Source: Mollicutes bacterium
GTDB lineage: Bacteria > Bacillota_I > Bacilli_A > RF39 > UBA660
Length of the DNA stretch: 34,950 nt
Direction: 5' to 3'
Assembly (NCBI GenBank): GCA_012799635.1
Contig: JAAZKW010000002.1
Coordinates: 1-34,950, forward strand
The position numbers and the translations under genes were made by a program. This document shows, piece by piece, positions 20,739 through 29,237 of the stretch. How positions within the stretch are numbered: the first letter of the stretch is position 1; each line of letters starts with the position of its first letter. The notes beneath the pieces were generated by a model, which was given only the letters and a program-made list of their open reading frames with translations, was not told where the DNA came from and searched no databases.

Positions 20739-21170
20739 TTATTTCCTTCCTCTTGTGTAATTTGTTTCAGCATTTAAATTTAGTAATAGTATTTCATCAA
20801 ACAAATTAGAACGTTCGTCTGACTCAAATTCTACCTTTGATAACTCTTCATTCTCACGTAGCTCTTGCTCTATTAAACTAAAGTCTTTACCTTTTAAATA
20901 ATCTATGTATTTTGTGCCTAAATTAAGGTCTGTATCCTTAAACTCAAGTGCTAATCTTTCATACATATTCTTAATAATTGTTTTTTCTTTCGAATAAGGA
21001 TTAGAATAATAAATTGTTGTAGCAAATGCATAAAGTTCCTTATAGAAATAAAAGTCATATTTTCGATATAAATATTTTAACTCATTATTATCAAATATAT
21101 AATGTCTAGATGTCCGATTTTTTTCTATTTCATCTTTTAATATGATATTACCTTCTGGAGTATATTCAAT
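20739..21170 (-). CDS. Hypothetical protein, probably extended by a non-canonical ATT start
   Basis: The last 75 residues (from ATG 20966) are only part of an open frame that continues upstream with protein-like sequence (YTPEGNIILKDEIEKNRTSR, HYIFDNNELKYLYRKYDFYF, YKELYAFATTIYYSNPYSK). No ATG, GTG or TTG occurs between the upstream TGA and Met 20966. An ATT at 21170 has an AGGTGG site 4 bases away, overlapping the stop of the preceding gene. An ATT start gives 144 residues. Otherwise the gene is missing its beginning. The protein is charged and soluble-looking, and I do not recognise it. Likely third gene of the operon with 21179-21847 and 21850-22551. Confidence 0.55.
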   Translation of the reverse strand: MEYTPEGNIILKDEIEKNRTSRHYIFDNNELKYLYRKYDFYFYKELYAFATTIYYSNPYSKEKTIIKNMYERLALEFKDTDLNLGTKYIDYLKGKDFSLIEQELRENEELSKVEFESDERSNLFDEILLLNLNAETNYTRGRK

Positions 21171-21178
21171 TGTACCAC

Positions 21179-21847
21179 CTATATAATATCACCATAAAGA
21201 ACTTCTTTTGTAAAAGGCTTATTTAAAAAATATTCTTCTGGTAAACTTCCAAGATAATGAGTTAATAATTGTTCCTTTACAAAATTTCGAATCATCCTTG
21301 CTTCATTTATACCAATAATACCATTTTCTAATTCCTTAACAGCAGAAGCTTCAATTGGAGTATAATTAACACCTGGCGTATAATCAACCTCTGGTGGATA
21401 AAAAACTTTTGGCATAGGTGTTGGATCTGAAAGGTCATATATTTCATTAATAGTTAATGGATTTTCTTTTTCAAATCTAGCTTCCATACTTTTTAATATC
21501 TTTATACCACGATTATAATTAGAAATGCTCCATATAATCGCTAATATAGATATTATATTAGCTGCAGCAATAATTTTATTTTTTTTCCTTTTTTTCCTTC
21601 CTTTTATTTCTTCACACACCTCTTTTATACCATTAAATAGTGGTTTAGCTTTATTATAAAGAACATCAAGCTCATCGTCTTTATAATTATTAATATTTTT
21701 AAGTATATCATTTAATTTACTTTTTAAACCCTCTATTATTTCTTTCATTTCTTTATCAATATAATTATCATTTAATGCTTGAAAATCATTAATTTCATCA
21801 AGAAATTCTTGATACATCTTTATATATGCTTCTTTTGTTTGTTCCAT
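21179..21847 (-). CDS. Hypothetical single-pass membrane protein with coiled-coil N-terminus
   Basis: This 222-residue protein has a charged helical N-terminal half (1-85) predicted to form a coiled coil, a basic cluster (KGRKKRKKNK), a transmembrane helix at about 93-110 and a C-terminal extracytoplasmic part with a Pro/Tyr-rich stretch (TPMPKVFYPPEVDYTPGVNY). It starts two bases after the 21850-22551 gene ends, with the ribosome site inside that gene (GGAGAAAGT). No known family or catalytic motif is visible. Context suggests it functions with its two neighbours, perhaps at the cell envelope. Confidence 0.65.
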   Translation of the reverse strand: MEQTKEAYIKMYQEFLDEINDFQALNDNYIDKEMKEIIEGLKSKLNDILKNINNYKDDELDVLYNKAKPLFNGIKEVCEEIKGRKKRKKNKIIAAANIISILAIIWSISNYNRGIKILKSMEARFEKENPLTINEIYDLSDPTPMPKVFYPPEVDYTPGVNYTPIEASAVKELENGIIGINEARMIRNFVKEQLLTHYLGSLPEEYFLNKPFTKEVLYGDII

Positions 21848-21849
21848 AT

Positions 21850-22551
21850 TTACTTTCTCCTTTCACGACTATATGATGACAAATATTTTGATAAATCATA
21901 TCCATCATTTAAATCAGTTCCAAAACGTTCTATAATTTCAGCATTATTATATTCACCTTTAATTTTAGAAACATCTCTAGTAATAAGCAACTTTCCTTGT
22001 TGTTCATAATCTTTTAAAATATCTTGTAAACTTTCATTATATTTATTATCCTCTACAAGATGATATGAAAACCATTGTATATTATACATATTAACAGGTT
22101 TAAATTCACCTGTTTCTTCAGTATATATAATTGCAGGTTCACATTCATGACAATAATAATATGTTGTACGACGTACAATAACACTTGAACTATCATTTAT
22201 TACTTGAAATAGCCAATGAGTCTCTAAAACATCAGATCTTGCTGTATCATAATCATATATATAATATTCAAATTCAGGAATAGTACCAATCCCAAGCGCA
22301 TTTGGTTTTGCAAGAGAATCTATTAAATGTAAATTGCCTTCAGGTGTTATTTTTATTAGTCCGTCTTTATGACAAGAATAATCTATTATTCCACAAAATA
22401 AATCACCCAAAACATATGAAGAAAAAAAATTATCATATTCATCTTTAAGATAATAATTCCTTAATAATAATTTACGCCTAGACTCACGCAATCTTTCAAA
22501 GACCCCTTCTCTTCTTGCATCTTCAATTTTTATTGTTGATTTTTCACTCAT
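21850..22551 (-). CDS. Hypothetical protein sharing an N-terminal motif with the 20250-20654 product
   Basis: This 233-residue protein starts at an ATG at 22551, with an AGGAAGAAG site upstream. The longer frame to 22590 lies over the promoter. The N-terminus TIKIEDARREGVFERLRES matches AIKIEDNRGDVDYERLSES of the 20250-20654 protein. The rest is soluble, rich in Tyr and Cys (FCGIIDYSCHKDGLIKITPE, YYYCHECEP) with a CHEC pair that could bind metal. Function unknown. It is the first gene of an operon driven by the promoter at 22577-22625, the twin of the one at 20680-20728. Confidence 0.65.
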   Translation of the reverse strand: MSEKSTIKIEDARREGVFERLRESRRKLLLRNYYLKDEYDNFFSSYVLGDLFCGIIDYSCHKDGLIKITPEGNLHLIDSLAKPNALGIGTIPEFEYYIYDYDTARSDVLETHWLFQVINDSSSVIVRRTTYYYCHECEPAIIYTEETGEFKPVNMYNIQWFSYHLVEDNKYNESLQDILKDYEQQGKLLITRDVSKIKGEYNNAEIIERFGTDLNDGYDLSKYLSSYSRERRK

Positions 22552-22576
22552 AAACAAAATTCTTCTTCCTATATTT

Positions 22577-22625
22577 ATTTTAACATACAAAAAAATACTG
22601 TCATCTTTTTTTGTAAAGTTGACAG
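22577..22625 (-). promoter_or_regulatory. Promoter with CTGTCA/TGACAG operator-like inverted repeat, copy 2
   Basis: ATGACA (22604-22599) and TAAAAT (22582-22577), 16-base spacer, with inverted repeat arms at 22598-22603 and 22620-22625. Sequence matches copy 1 across about 45 bases including the GTAAAGTTGACAGTAAAG block. Confidence 0.68.
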
Positions 22626-22643
22626 TAAAGATATAATGTTTTT

Positions 22644-23996
22644 TTATTTATTTTTTTTATTTTCTTTTACTACTTTTTCATCTTTAGGAAGTTCTTTTTT
22701 GGTTTTTTCTTTAACTTTTTGTTCTTTATCTTTAATTTTAGGTTTTCTTTTAAAAGATAGCATAATAATTATTGATAATGCAGTTGTTGATAAAAATATA
22801 ATTGTTGTTGCTAAATATATTTTATTTAACTTTCTAAGAGTATAGATATCTTTTAAATCATATTTAACTGCTGTTTTATCAACTATATCAAGCAAATAAA
22901 GCCCTTCTTCACCGTTAAGGATATTCTTTGCATTTATTAATTTAAATCTTTTATCAATTTTATATACATCTATTTTACCATCAAAATCAATAGTTTCTTT
23001 TTCATAATTAAGCACCTTATTTCCAATTGATAATGGTGTTAATTTTAAATTACCTAATTTTAATTCTAAAAACCTTTCATATTTATTTTTTTCATACTTA
23101 TATAAATAGATATTACCTGCTTCATCTTTTAAACCAACAAGAGTATAATTAATCTTCTTATTGTAAAACGCCGGTATATCAATATCACTCATTTTAATAG
23201 TTGTTTCTTCAAAACCTGATGGAATTGTTAAATATTCTTTATATTTTACTAAATGATAAGTTACATTATCTATTATTATTTCAATAGGATTCTTATCAAT
23301 TACATTAACATTAAGAATATATATTCTTTCACTACCATTTTGGGCTCTAACAACAATATTTAATTTATTATTACCTACAACAACTTCTTTTTCTCCAAGA
23401 CCATCAATTGTTGATCTATTATCATTTGCTACAGCCTTTATATTTATAGTCTTAGTATTCTCTGGAACCTCTACAGAATATTCTAAAGTATCTTTATTAA
23501 ATACTGGGTTTATTTCAAATTCATCAACTGATAAAGATTTTAAATAATTATCTTTTGAATATGATGCTTCAATTTCTTGTTGAGTCATAATTTTCAAATT
23601 TTTATTATAGGTCCTAACAGTCATTTCTCCCATGGTATCAAAATCATATAAACTGCTACTTCCAATTGACAATAAAGTATTTCCTGCTTTTAAAGTTCTA
23701 AAAGTAAAAGTATATACCTTCTTATTAATACCAGAAGCTCCCGCAACTTTATTAGCCATGAATGTTCCCCCATTATCAGCATCTGATCCTATTAACTTTA
23801 AAAAACTAGAATCATAGTTTAAAGTAAGTTCCCAAGAACCAATTGCTGCCGATGATGATAAAGTAACATACATTTTAATATTATTTCCAACAGCAGCTGT
23901 ATTTACTCCAGTAATTGCTATCGTAGCATTTGAAGCAAACACCAACTTTGGAAGCAATAATATTGTAAAAAGAATTATTATTTTTATTTTTTTCAT
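22644..23996 (-). CDS. Membrane-anchored cohesin-domain protein
   Basis: This 450-residue protein has a signal peptide ending near Ala21. Residues 22-135 look like a cohesin domain (ATIAITGVNTAAVGNNIKMY, IGSWELTLNYDSSFLKLIGS, FTFRTLKAGNTLLSIGSSS). Residues 150-232 resemble a cadherin-like beta-sandwich (LKSLSVDEFEINPVFNKDTL). A beta-rich region, a transmembrane helix near 393-413 and a Lys/Glu-rich cytoplasmic tail follow. Cohesins bind dockerin domains, and the gene directly upstream, 11 bases away in the same operon, encodes a dockerin-bearing wall hydrolase. The likely job is to hold that enzyme at the membrane. A GAAAGGAAT site precedes the ATG. Confidence 0.82.
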   Translation of the reverse strand: MKKIKIIILFTILLLPKLVFASNATIAITGVNTAAVGNNIKMYVTLSSSAAIGSWELTLNYDSSFLKLIGSDADNGGTFMANKVAGASGINKKVYTFTFRTLKAGNTLLSIGSSSLYDFDTMGEMTVRTYNKNLKIMTQQEIEASYSKDNYLKSLSVDEFEINPVFNKDTLEYSVEVPENTKTINIKAVANDNRSTIDGLGEKEVVVGNNKLNIVVRAQNGSERIYILNVNVIDKNPIEIIIDNVTYHLVKYKEYLTIPSGFEETTIKMSDIDIPAFYNKKINYTLVGLKDEAGNIYLYKYEKNKYERFLELKLGNLKLTPLSIGNKVLNYEKETIDFDGKIDVYKIDKRFKLINAKNILNGEEGLYLLDIVDKTAVKYDLKDIYTLRKLNKIYLATTIIFLSTTALSIIIMLSFKRKPKIKDKEQKVKEKTKKELPKDEKVVKENKKNK

Positions 23997-24007
23997 TTTA
24001 TTCCTTT

Positions 24008-25729
24008 CTATTCATTTATTTTATACATACCTAATATGTTTTTATGGATTTGTAGTAAATCAAGGGCTCCAACCTTACCATCATTTGAAGAATCAGCAGC
24101 CCTTATTTGAGCATCATTTAAATTATACATACCTAATATGTTTTTATGAACTTGAAGTAAATCAAGGGCATTAATTTTACCATCACCAGAAGTATCGCCT
24201 TTTACAACAATTTTTAAATCTTCACTTGTTGTAGCATTTGATATTGTTATAGTATATCCTGTACCAACATTTCCACTTGTTACTTTTTCACCAACAGTAT
24301 TTTTAATATTTACTGTTGCTCCAAGTGATACAAAAGCATTAGTTAAAGCCTCAACTGAAGTTTCATCTTTCACTCTATTTAAATAACCCGAAGAATAACT
24401 ATACCCTGCTTTAGTTGCTATAGTACTTATTTCACTATTCGAAGGTATTGTTGGGGTATCATCTGGAGTACTACCACTGTTAGAATTAACAATCTCTACA
24501 TCCATATTTGTATATACCGGAATATAAAAATTATATGGAAGATCTAATAAACTATTATTATTATACGTACTATATGTAATTTTTGACTCACTTACTGGGG
24601 CCCCAATATTAGTCATATATTGATGTAAAAACAACTTATTTTTATCATTAGGATTAACATTAAACTTTTGCAAATACATTGTATCTTGTCCTACAGCAAT
24701 ATATCCCGAGGATAGAAAGACAGCACCACCATGAAGAGCACCATAAATGGAATTCCACCCTTTACTTTTCGCATAACTTAAACCACAATAAGTTGTTCCA
24801 CTTACCTTAACACAAGAATCTGACACTCCATAGTTATAAAAGTTATAATAACCATAATATTCACCAGGATAAACACCACTATATAGATTAAACAATGAAG
24901 TTGTACGTCCTAATTCCTGAAGGATTCTCGATGCTAAAAAAATAGGACTAACATTAGCATCTTTTCCAGCTTCTCTAAGAGTTCCCGAAAAATCTACTCC
25001 ATTTTGAACATGATAAGTATAAAAATTAGCACTTTGTACTATTGAAGTTATTGCTGGCGAATATGATTCATATAATCCTTCAGTATATTTCAGATTTTCA
25101 AATTGAAAAATAGTGTTTTCATTAAACCAATTTCGAGGATCCATATATATAGCTACGGCTTTCTTCGAAGCTGGATATGGCCCGTTGGGATATTGACCAA
25201 TACAACTACTATCAATAAATTCTGTATTACTACTATTAGTGTAAACATAACTAAGGCCACATTTACTTTCTTGATTAACAGCAGTTTGCCAATCAATATT
25301 TGTTATTATAGGATAAAAATTCCAATTAGGACGATTTTTCTTTAAAGCACAAAGACCAGTAACATAACTTTGATGAAATCCAAGAGCTATAAGAGATTGT
25401 TCACATTCTCCATCAACAGATATAACCTCTTCTTCCATTTCTTTTACCTCTATATAATCAGAACATGCATAACCAGTTATTACTGGTGAATATTTTAATT
25501 TATACCATCCTGCAGCACAACCCATTTCAGAAGGTATTTTTTCATTTGACTCTAACTCATAAGTTGAGCCTAAATGTAATGAAGCAATGTAGCTATGATT
25601 AGTTCCAGGGCCTGTCCTTAAATTTACCCCATTTCCTGTTAGTACTCCTTGATATTTTACAGCAAAAACAGGAATTTTTCCCATAAAAAAGCTAAAAATG
25701 AATAATATTAAAAACATTTTCTTTTTCAT
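24008..25729 (-). CDS. Secreted SH3/glucosaminidase-like cell-wall hydrolase with dockerin
   Basis: This 573-residue protein has a signal peptide ending near Ala23. An SH3-type domain lies at 26-95 (GNGVNLRTGPGTNHSYIASL). A glucosaminidase-like catalytic region at about 105-400 contains NWFNENTIFQFENL, SPIFLASRILQELGR and the YYGYYNFYNYGV motif seen in LytG/Auto-like N-acetylglucosaminidases. A beta-rich region follows, and the C-terminus (about 510-573) has two dockerin repeats: GDTSGDGKINALDLLQVHKN and SSNDGKVGALDLLQIHKN, with calcium-loop Asp/Asn residues. It should cut peptidoglycan and dock to the cohesin protein encoded next in the operon. AGGAGG lies before the ATG, and an extended -10 promoter (TGATATAAT) lies at 25754-25762. 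Confidence 0.88.
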   Translation of the reverse strand: MKKKMFLILFIFSFFMGKIPVFAVKYQGVLTGNGVNLRTGPGTNHSYIASLHLGSTYELESNEKIPSEMGCAAGWYKLKYSPVITGYACSDYIEVKEMEEEVISVDGECEQSLIALGFHQSYVTGLCALKKNRPNWNFYPIITNIDWQTAVNQESKCGLSYVYTNSSNTEFIDSSCIGQYPNGPYPASKKAVAIYMDPRNWFNENTIFQFENLKYTEGLYESYSPAITSIVQSANFYTYHVQNGVDFSGTLREAGKDANVSPIFLASRILQELGRTTSLFNLYSGVYPGEYYGYYNFYNYGVSDSCVKVSGTTYCGLSYAKSKGWNSIYGALHGGAVFLSSGYIAVGQDTMYLQKFNVNPNDKNKLFLHQYMTNIGAPVSESKITYSTYNNNSLLDLPYNFYIPVYTNMDVEIVNSNSGSTPDDTPTIPSNSEISTIATKAGYSYSSGYLNRVKDETSVEALTNAFVSLGATVNIKNTVGEKVTSGNVGTGYTITISNATTSEDLKIVVKGDTSGDGKINALDLLQVHKNILGMYNLNDAQIRAADSSNDGKVGALDLLQIHKNILGMYKINE

Positions 25730-25753
25730 TGATAGCCTCCTACTTAAATGATT

Positions 25754-25762
25754 ATATCATGT
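25754..25762 (-). promoter_or_regulatory. Extended -10 promoter of the dockerin/cohesin operon
   Basis: TGATATAAT on the minus strand, with no convincing -35. It lies about 25 bases upstream of the hydrolase start. Confidence 0.55.
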
Positions 25763-25800
25763 TAATGAATAAAAAACGAGTTTATTTACCATTTGCTTTA

Positions 25801-26499
25801 CTATTGTTTCTTCTTTCCAAAAAACACAAATATCGAAGCAATCAATAATATAATATAAGTGCCATACTCACTAATTTTTTTATCGTTTTTCTGAAGAAAC
25901 TCAGAAGCCTTTTGAGATGTATCTATTATCTTTTTTAAGCGCTTTTCATCTGTTTTTGATAATTTATTATCTTTCTTTTCTTCTAAAATATCATCATAAT
26001 TAATATTATAATCTAAATCACTAATACTTTTTTCATCACAATACTTATATTTAGTACTTTCTTTTGACCATACCCCAACTTTATTTTCCTTAGCTTTCTT
26101 TTCATCAAAACAAAGACTATTAACATACCTATAATCTTTATAAATATATGCTGTCTGAGCAAAACCCTTTTCAATTAAAGTCTTTTGAAGTAATTTTTTA
26201 TCATACCATACCCAAGCAAGCACTCTTCCATATTTATCTGCTTTATCAGCATCATACTCAAGCAATATCTCTTTAGCATTTAATAAAGTATCACAAGTAA
26301 ATTCGCTTGCTTCTTTGCCATAATCATCTTTTAATTCTGGAGCATCTATTGCAATAAAACGCACTTTTAAAGTATCTTCTGCGACCTTAAAATATGCTGT
26401 GTCACCATCTACACATGCCTCAAATGTAGCTTCTTCAGTTTTAGGAGTTGCATATACATTTATTGCAAAACAAAATAATAATAATAGCACTTTTTTCAT
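25801..26499 (-). CDS. Thermonuclease-family (SNase) protein with C-terminal membrane anchor
   Basis: This 232-residue protein has a signal peptide at 1-17, a staphylococcal nuclease-like domain at about 25-145 and a C-terminal hydrophobic helix (about 211-228, TYIILLIASIFVFF). Expected active-site features are present: VRFIAIDAPE (Arg and Asp) and DKYGRVLAWV (second Arg). It would cleave DNA or RNA outside the cell, tethered to the membrane, for nutrient scavenging or other surface roles. The ATG overlaps the stop of the upstream frameshifted gene (ATGA), so the two were co-translated. Confidence 0.87.
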   Translation of the reverse strand: MKKVLLLLFCFAINVYATPKTEEATFEACVDGDTAYFKVAEDTLKVRFIAIDAPELKDDYGKEASEFTCDTLLNAKEILLEYDADKADKYGRVLAWVWYDKKLLQKTLIEKGFAQTAYIYKDYRYVNSLCFDEKKAKENKVGVWSKESTKYKYCDEKSISDLDYNINYDDILEEKKDNKLSKTDEKRLKKIIDTSQKASEFLQKNDKKISEYGTYIILLIASIFVFFGKKKQ

Positions 26500-26739
26500 T
26501 GTTTTACCTCACTATAAAAGGCTTTTTCTTCAATATCATTTAGTAATTCTTCAAACTCATCATCAAAATCTTCAATTTCATTAAGAGCAAATAAAAGTTC
26601 CGAAAAAGTTTGATATTTATTAGGATTAATACCTTTCTTAATAAGAATCTTTTCTTGATAATCACTTAATAAAAGTCCCTTTTTTTCTTTCTTTCATAAA
26701 CTTTTCTTCTTTAGGTACATATTTTTCATATTCATTCAT
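26496..26739 (-). pseudogene. Small acidic protein gene, frameshifted at an A7 run
   Basis: From an ATG at 26739 (AGAGG site) the frame reads MNEYEKYVPKEEKFMKERKK and stops shortly after. From the same point another frame continues KGLLLSDYQEKILIKKGINP, NKYQTFSELLFALNEIEDFD, DEFEELLNDIEEKAFYSEVK, ending at 26496 and overlapping the thermonuclease start. Deleting one base from the A7 run (plus-strand T 26680-26686) gives one 80-residue protein. Family unknown. Mutation, slippage or sequencing error are all possible. Confidence 0.7.
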
Positions 26740-26763
26740 ATTAACCTCTAGTATATCAACTTT

Positions 26764-26792
26764 AATATACTATATTTTTATTAATAATTCAA
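26764..26792 (-). promoter_or_regulatory. Sigma-A promoter for the frameshifted gene and thermonuclease
   Basis: TTGAAT (26792-26787) and TATATT (26769-26764), 17-base spacer, just after the valS terminator. Confidence 0.55.
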
Positions 26793-26804
26793 TTTATACT
26801 ACTG

Positions 26805-26829
26805 AAAAAAAGATAATTATTTATTATCT
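26805..26829 (-). terminator. valS terminator
   Basis: AGATAAT-AAATA-ATTATCT followed by seven T on the minus strand. The hairpin overlaps the valS stop codon. Confidence 0.78.
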
Positions 26830-29237
26830 TCTTTTAAAAGTTCTATTTTATTTATAGTATAACTTTTCAAACTATTATTTAACTTTAACTTATCAATAAA
26901 TAAAGTTGCTTTAAAATCTTTAATAGCATTTTTAATTGCCTTATTTATATTATCACTACAAGTAATATCAAGAAGACTTACAACCGTTTTTAAAGATAAA
27001 TTATTATCAGATTTTTCTCCCCGTACCTTACTTATTATTTCACAAATAATATCACCATTTACAACTTCTTCTTCAAAATCATATTTAAGTTCTTTAAGTT
27101 CTGTTATATGAATTGACTTTTGATCATGATATAACTCTTGATATATTTCTTCACATATATATGGCAGAAAGATTGAAAAGTTCTGAAGGAATTTATAAAG
27201 AAGCATATATACTGTTTTTTGTCCTGAATATCTTGGAATATCTCCAAACTCTTCTGGGCGATATAAACGATGTTTAACAATTTCAATATAATTATCACAA
27301 AAGTGCCAAAAGAACTTTTCTAACGTATTTAAAGCAAGTCCTGTTTCATAATTATCAAGATTTTTAATAAACTCTTTTTCCATTTTAATAAACGAACCTA
27401 TAATCCATTTATCAAGATATTCAAAGTCATTAAATTCTTTATCATTAAAATCAGTTAAATGCATTTCAATAAACTTAGATACATTCCAAATTTTATTAAT
27501 TAACTTTTTACCTCTTAATAAGCCTTCTTCATTAAATATAATATCTGTCCCAAGTTTTCCAGATGCTGCCCAATATCTAGTTGCATCTGCTGAATAAGTA
27601 TCAATTATATTAATGGGATCATTTTTAGAATTACCCTTACTCTTACTTATTTTCTCATTTTTACCTACTACAGCAAATCCAGATATCATAATATTTTCCC
27701 ATGGTATATTATTAAAATGATAATAACTTTTCACAATAGTATAAAAATCCCATGTTCTTATTATGTCATATGCATTAGCTCTTAAAGACATTGGATTTAA
27801 AATATCTTCATAATTATCTTTTTCTTGATATCTCATATTAATAAGTGGTGTTACTGATGATGTTGCCCATGTATCCATAACATCTTTTTCACCAGTAAAC
27901 TCTTTACAGCCACAATTAGGACATGAAGATATTCTAGGCTTATCTACCAAAGGATTTATTGGTAATTCTTCTTTACTTGCATAAATAATTTTACCACATT
28001 TATTACAATACCAAACTGGAAATGGTACTCCAAAATATCTTTGTCTTGATATACACCAATCCCAAGCAACATTTTCTACCCATTCATTATATCGAACCTT
28101 CATATACTTTGGATACCATTTAATTTTAGCTCCCATTTTTAAAAAGTCTTCTTTATGATTCATTATATCAATAAACCATTGCTTCATAATCGTATATTCT
28201 ACTTCTTTACCACATCTTTCATGTACTTGAACTTCATGTTCTATACTTTCAGTTTTAACAACATAACCACCATTTGATAGGTCTTCAAGTATTTTTTCAC
28301 GTGCTTCTTTAATAGTAAGCCCCTTATATTTTGGAACACTATCATTTATTTTACCATCAGGAGTAAAAATATATTTTAAAGGTAAATTATATTTATTCCA
28401 CCATTCAATATCGGTTTGATCTCCAAAAGTACAACACATAACAACACCAGTACCTTTATCTATAGCTACTTTGTCATCGGCCATAATTGGTACATCAATA
28501 TCTATAATTGGTATATGAGCCCTCTTTCCTATTAAATGTTTATGTTTTTCATCTTTAGGATTTACAAATACACATACAATCGCAGGTAATAATTCACATC
28601 TTGTTGTTGCAATAGTAAATTTTTCTTTATCTTCTTTAGTTTCAAAAGTAATATAATTAAATGTTGTTTCAACGGTTTTAGTTTCAAGTTCTGCTTGAGC
28701 AAAAGTTGTTAAACATTCACTGCACCATAATGCAGGACTTTCTTTGTGATAACAAGCTTTTTTAGCAACTAAATCTAAAAAAGATAATTGTGATATTTTA
28801 ATAGCTTCTAAAGATACTGTTTTATATACTAAATTCCAATCAGTACTTACCCCTAAACGAGAAAATAATTTTTTAAACTCTTCTTCATACTCACTTGTTA
28901 TTTCATAACATAATTTATTAAACTCTTCTCTTCCAATTTCATGAGCTTTTTTACCTTTAATTTTTTCAACTAATCTTTCTGAAGGAAGACCATTATCATC
29001 AAAACCAAAAGGATAAAAGACATTATATCCCGATAATCTTTTATATCGAGCAATCATCTCAGCTTGAGAATATGAAAATATATGGCCTAAATGAATCTTA
29101 CCACTTACCGTTGGTGGTGGTGTATCAATAGAATATATTTTCTTATTATTAGAATTAAACTCATATATTTTATTATCTTCCCAATATTTAAGCCACTTAA
29201 CTTCTTTTTCCTTAAAATCATACTTTTTATCTAACAT
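26817..29237 (-). CDS. valS: Valyl-tRNA synthetase, archaeal-like type
   Basis: This 806-residue class I aminoacyl-tRNA synthetase charges tRNA-Val. The HIGH motif is HLGH at 49-52 (PPPTVSGKIHLGH), KMSKS appears as KISKS at 529-533, and the editing domain lies in between. CNKC (411-414) and CPNC (439-442) pairs look zinc-binding. DWCISRQRYFGVPFP and DTWATSSVTPL fit ValRS. Length and details (PFGFDDNGLPSERLVE, ATSS) resemble the archaeal/rickettsial branch rather than the usual bacterial enzyme of about 880 residues with a C-terminal coiled-coil arm. The upstream T-box reads a GUA valine specifier, which confirms the amino acid. It overlaps the HD gene by 7 bases. Confidence 0.95.
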   Translation of the reverse strand: MLDKKYDFKEKEVKWLKYWEDNKIYEFNSNNKKIYSIDTPPPTVSGKIHLGHIFSYSQAEMIARYKRLSGYNVFYPFGFDDNGLPSERLVEKIKGKKAHEIGREEFNKLCYEITSEYEEEFKKLFSRLGVSTDWNLVYKTVSLEAIKISQLSFLDLVAKKACYHKESPALWCSECLTTFAQAELETKTVETTFNYITFETKEDKEKFTIATTRCELLPAIVCVFVNPKDEKHKHLIGKRAHIPIIDIDVPIMADDKVAIDKGTGVVMCCTFGDQTDIEWWNKYNLPLKYIFTPDGKINDSVPKYKGLTIKEAREKILEDLSNGGYVVKTESIEHEVQVHERCGKEVEYTIMKQWFIDIMNHKEDFLKMGAKIKWYPKYMKVRYNEWVENVAWDWCISRQRYFGVPFPVWYCNKCGKIIYASKEELPINPLVDKPRISSCPNCGCKEFTGEKDVMDTWATSSVTPLINMRYQEKDNYEDILNPMSLRANAYDIIRTWDFYTIVKSYYHFNNIPWENIMISGFAVVGKNEKISKSKGNSKNDPINIIDTYSADATRYWAASGKLGTDIIFNEEGLLRGKKLINKIWNVSKFIEMHLTDFNDKEFNDFEYLDKWIIGSFIKMEKEFIKNLDNYETGLALNTLEKFFWHFCDNYIEIVKHRLYRPEEFGDIPRYSGQKTVYMLLYKFLQNFSIFLPYICEEIYQELYHDQKSIHITELKELKYDFEEEVVNGDIICEIISKVRGEKSDNNLSLKTVVSLLDITCSDNINKAIKNAIKDFKATLFIDKLKLNNSLKSYTINKIELLKEDNK

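Noticed and set aside
20967-21178. Intergenic gap before a 75-residue gene starting at 20966
   Set aside because: The frame is open and protein-like across the gap, so it was merged into the 20739-21170 gene.
27104-27298. Small minus-strand ORF within valS
   Set aside because: It lies in another frame inside valS and has no independent support.
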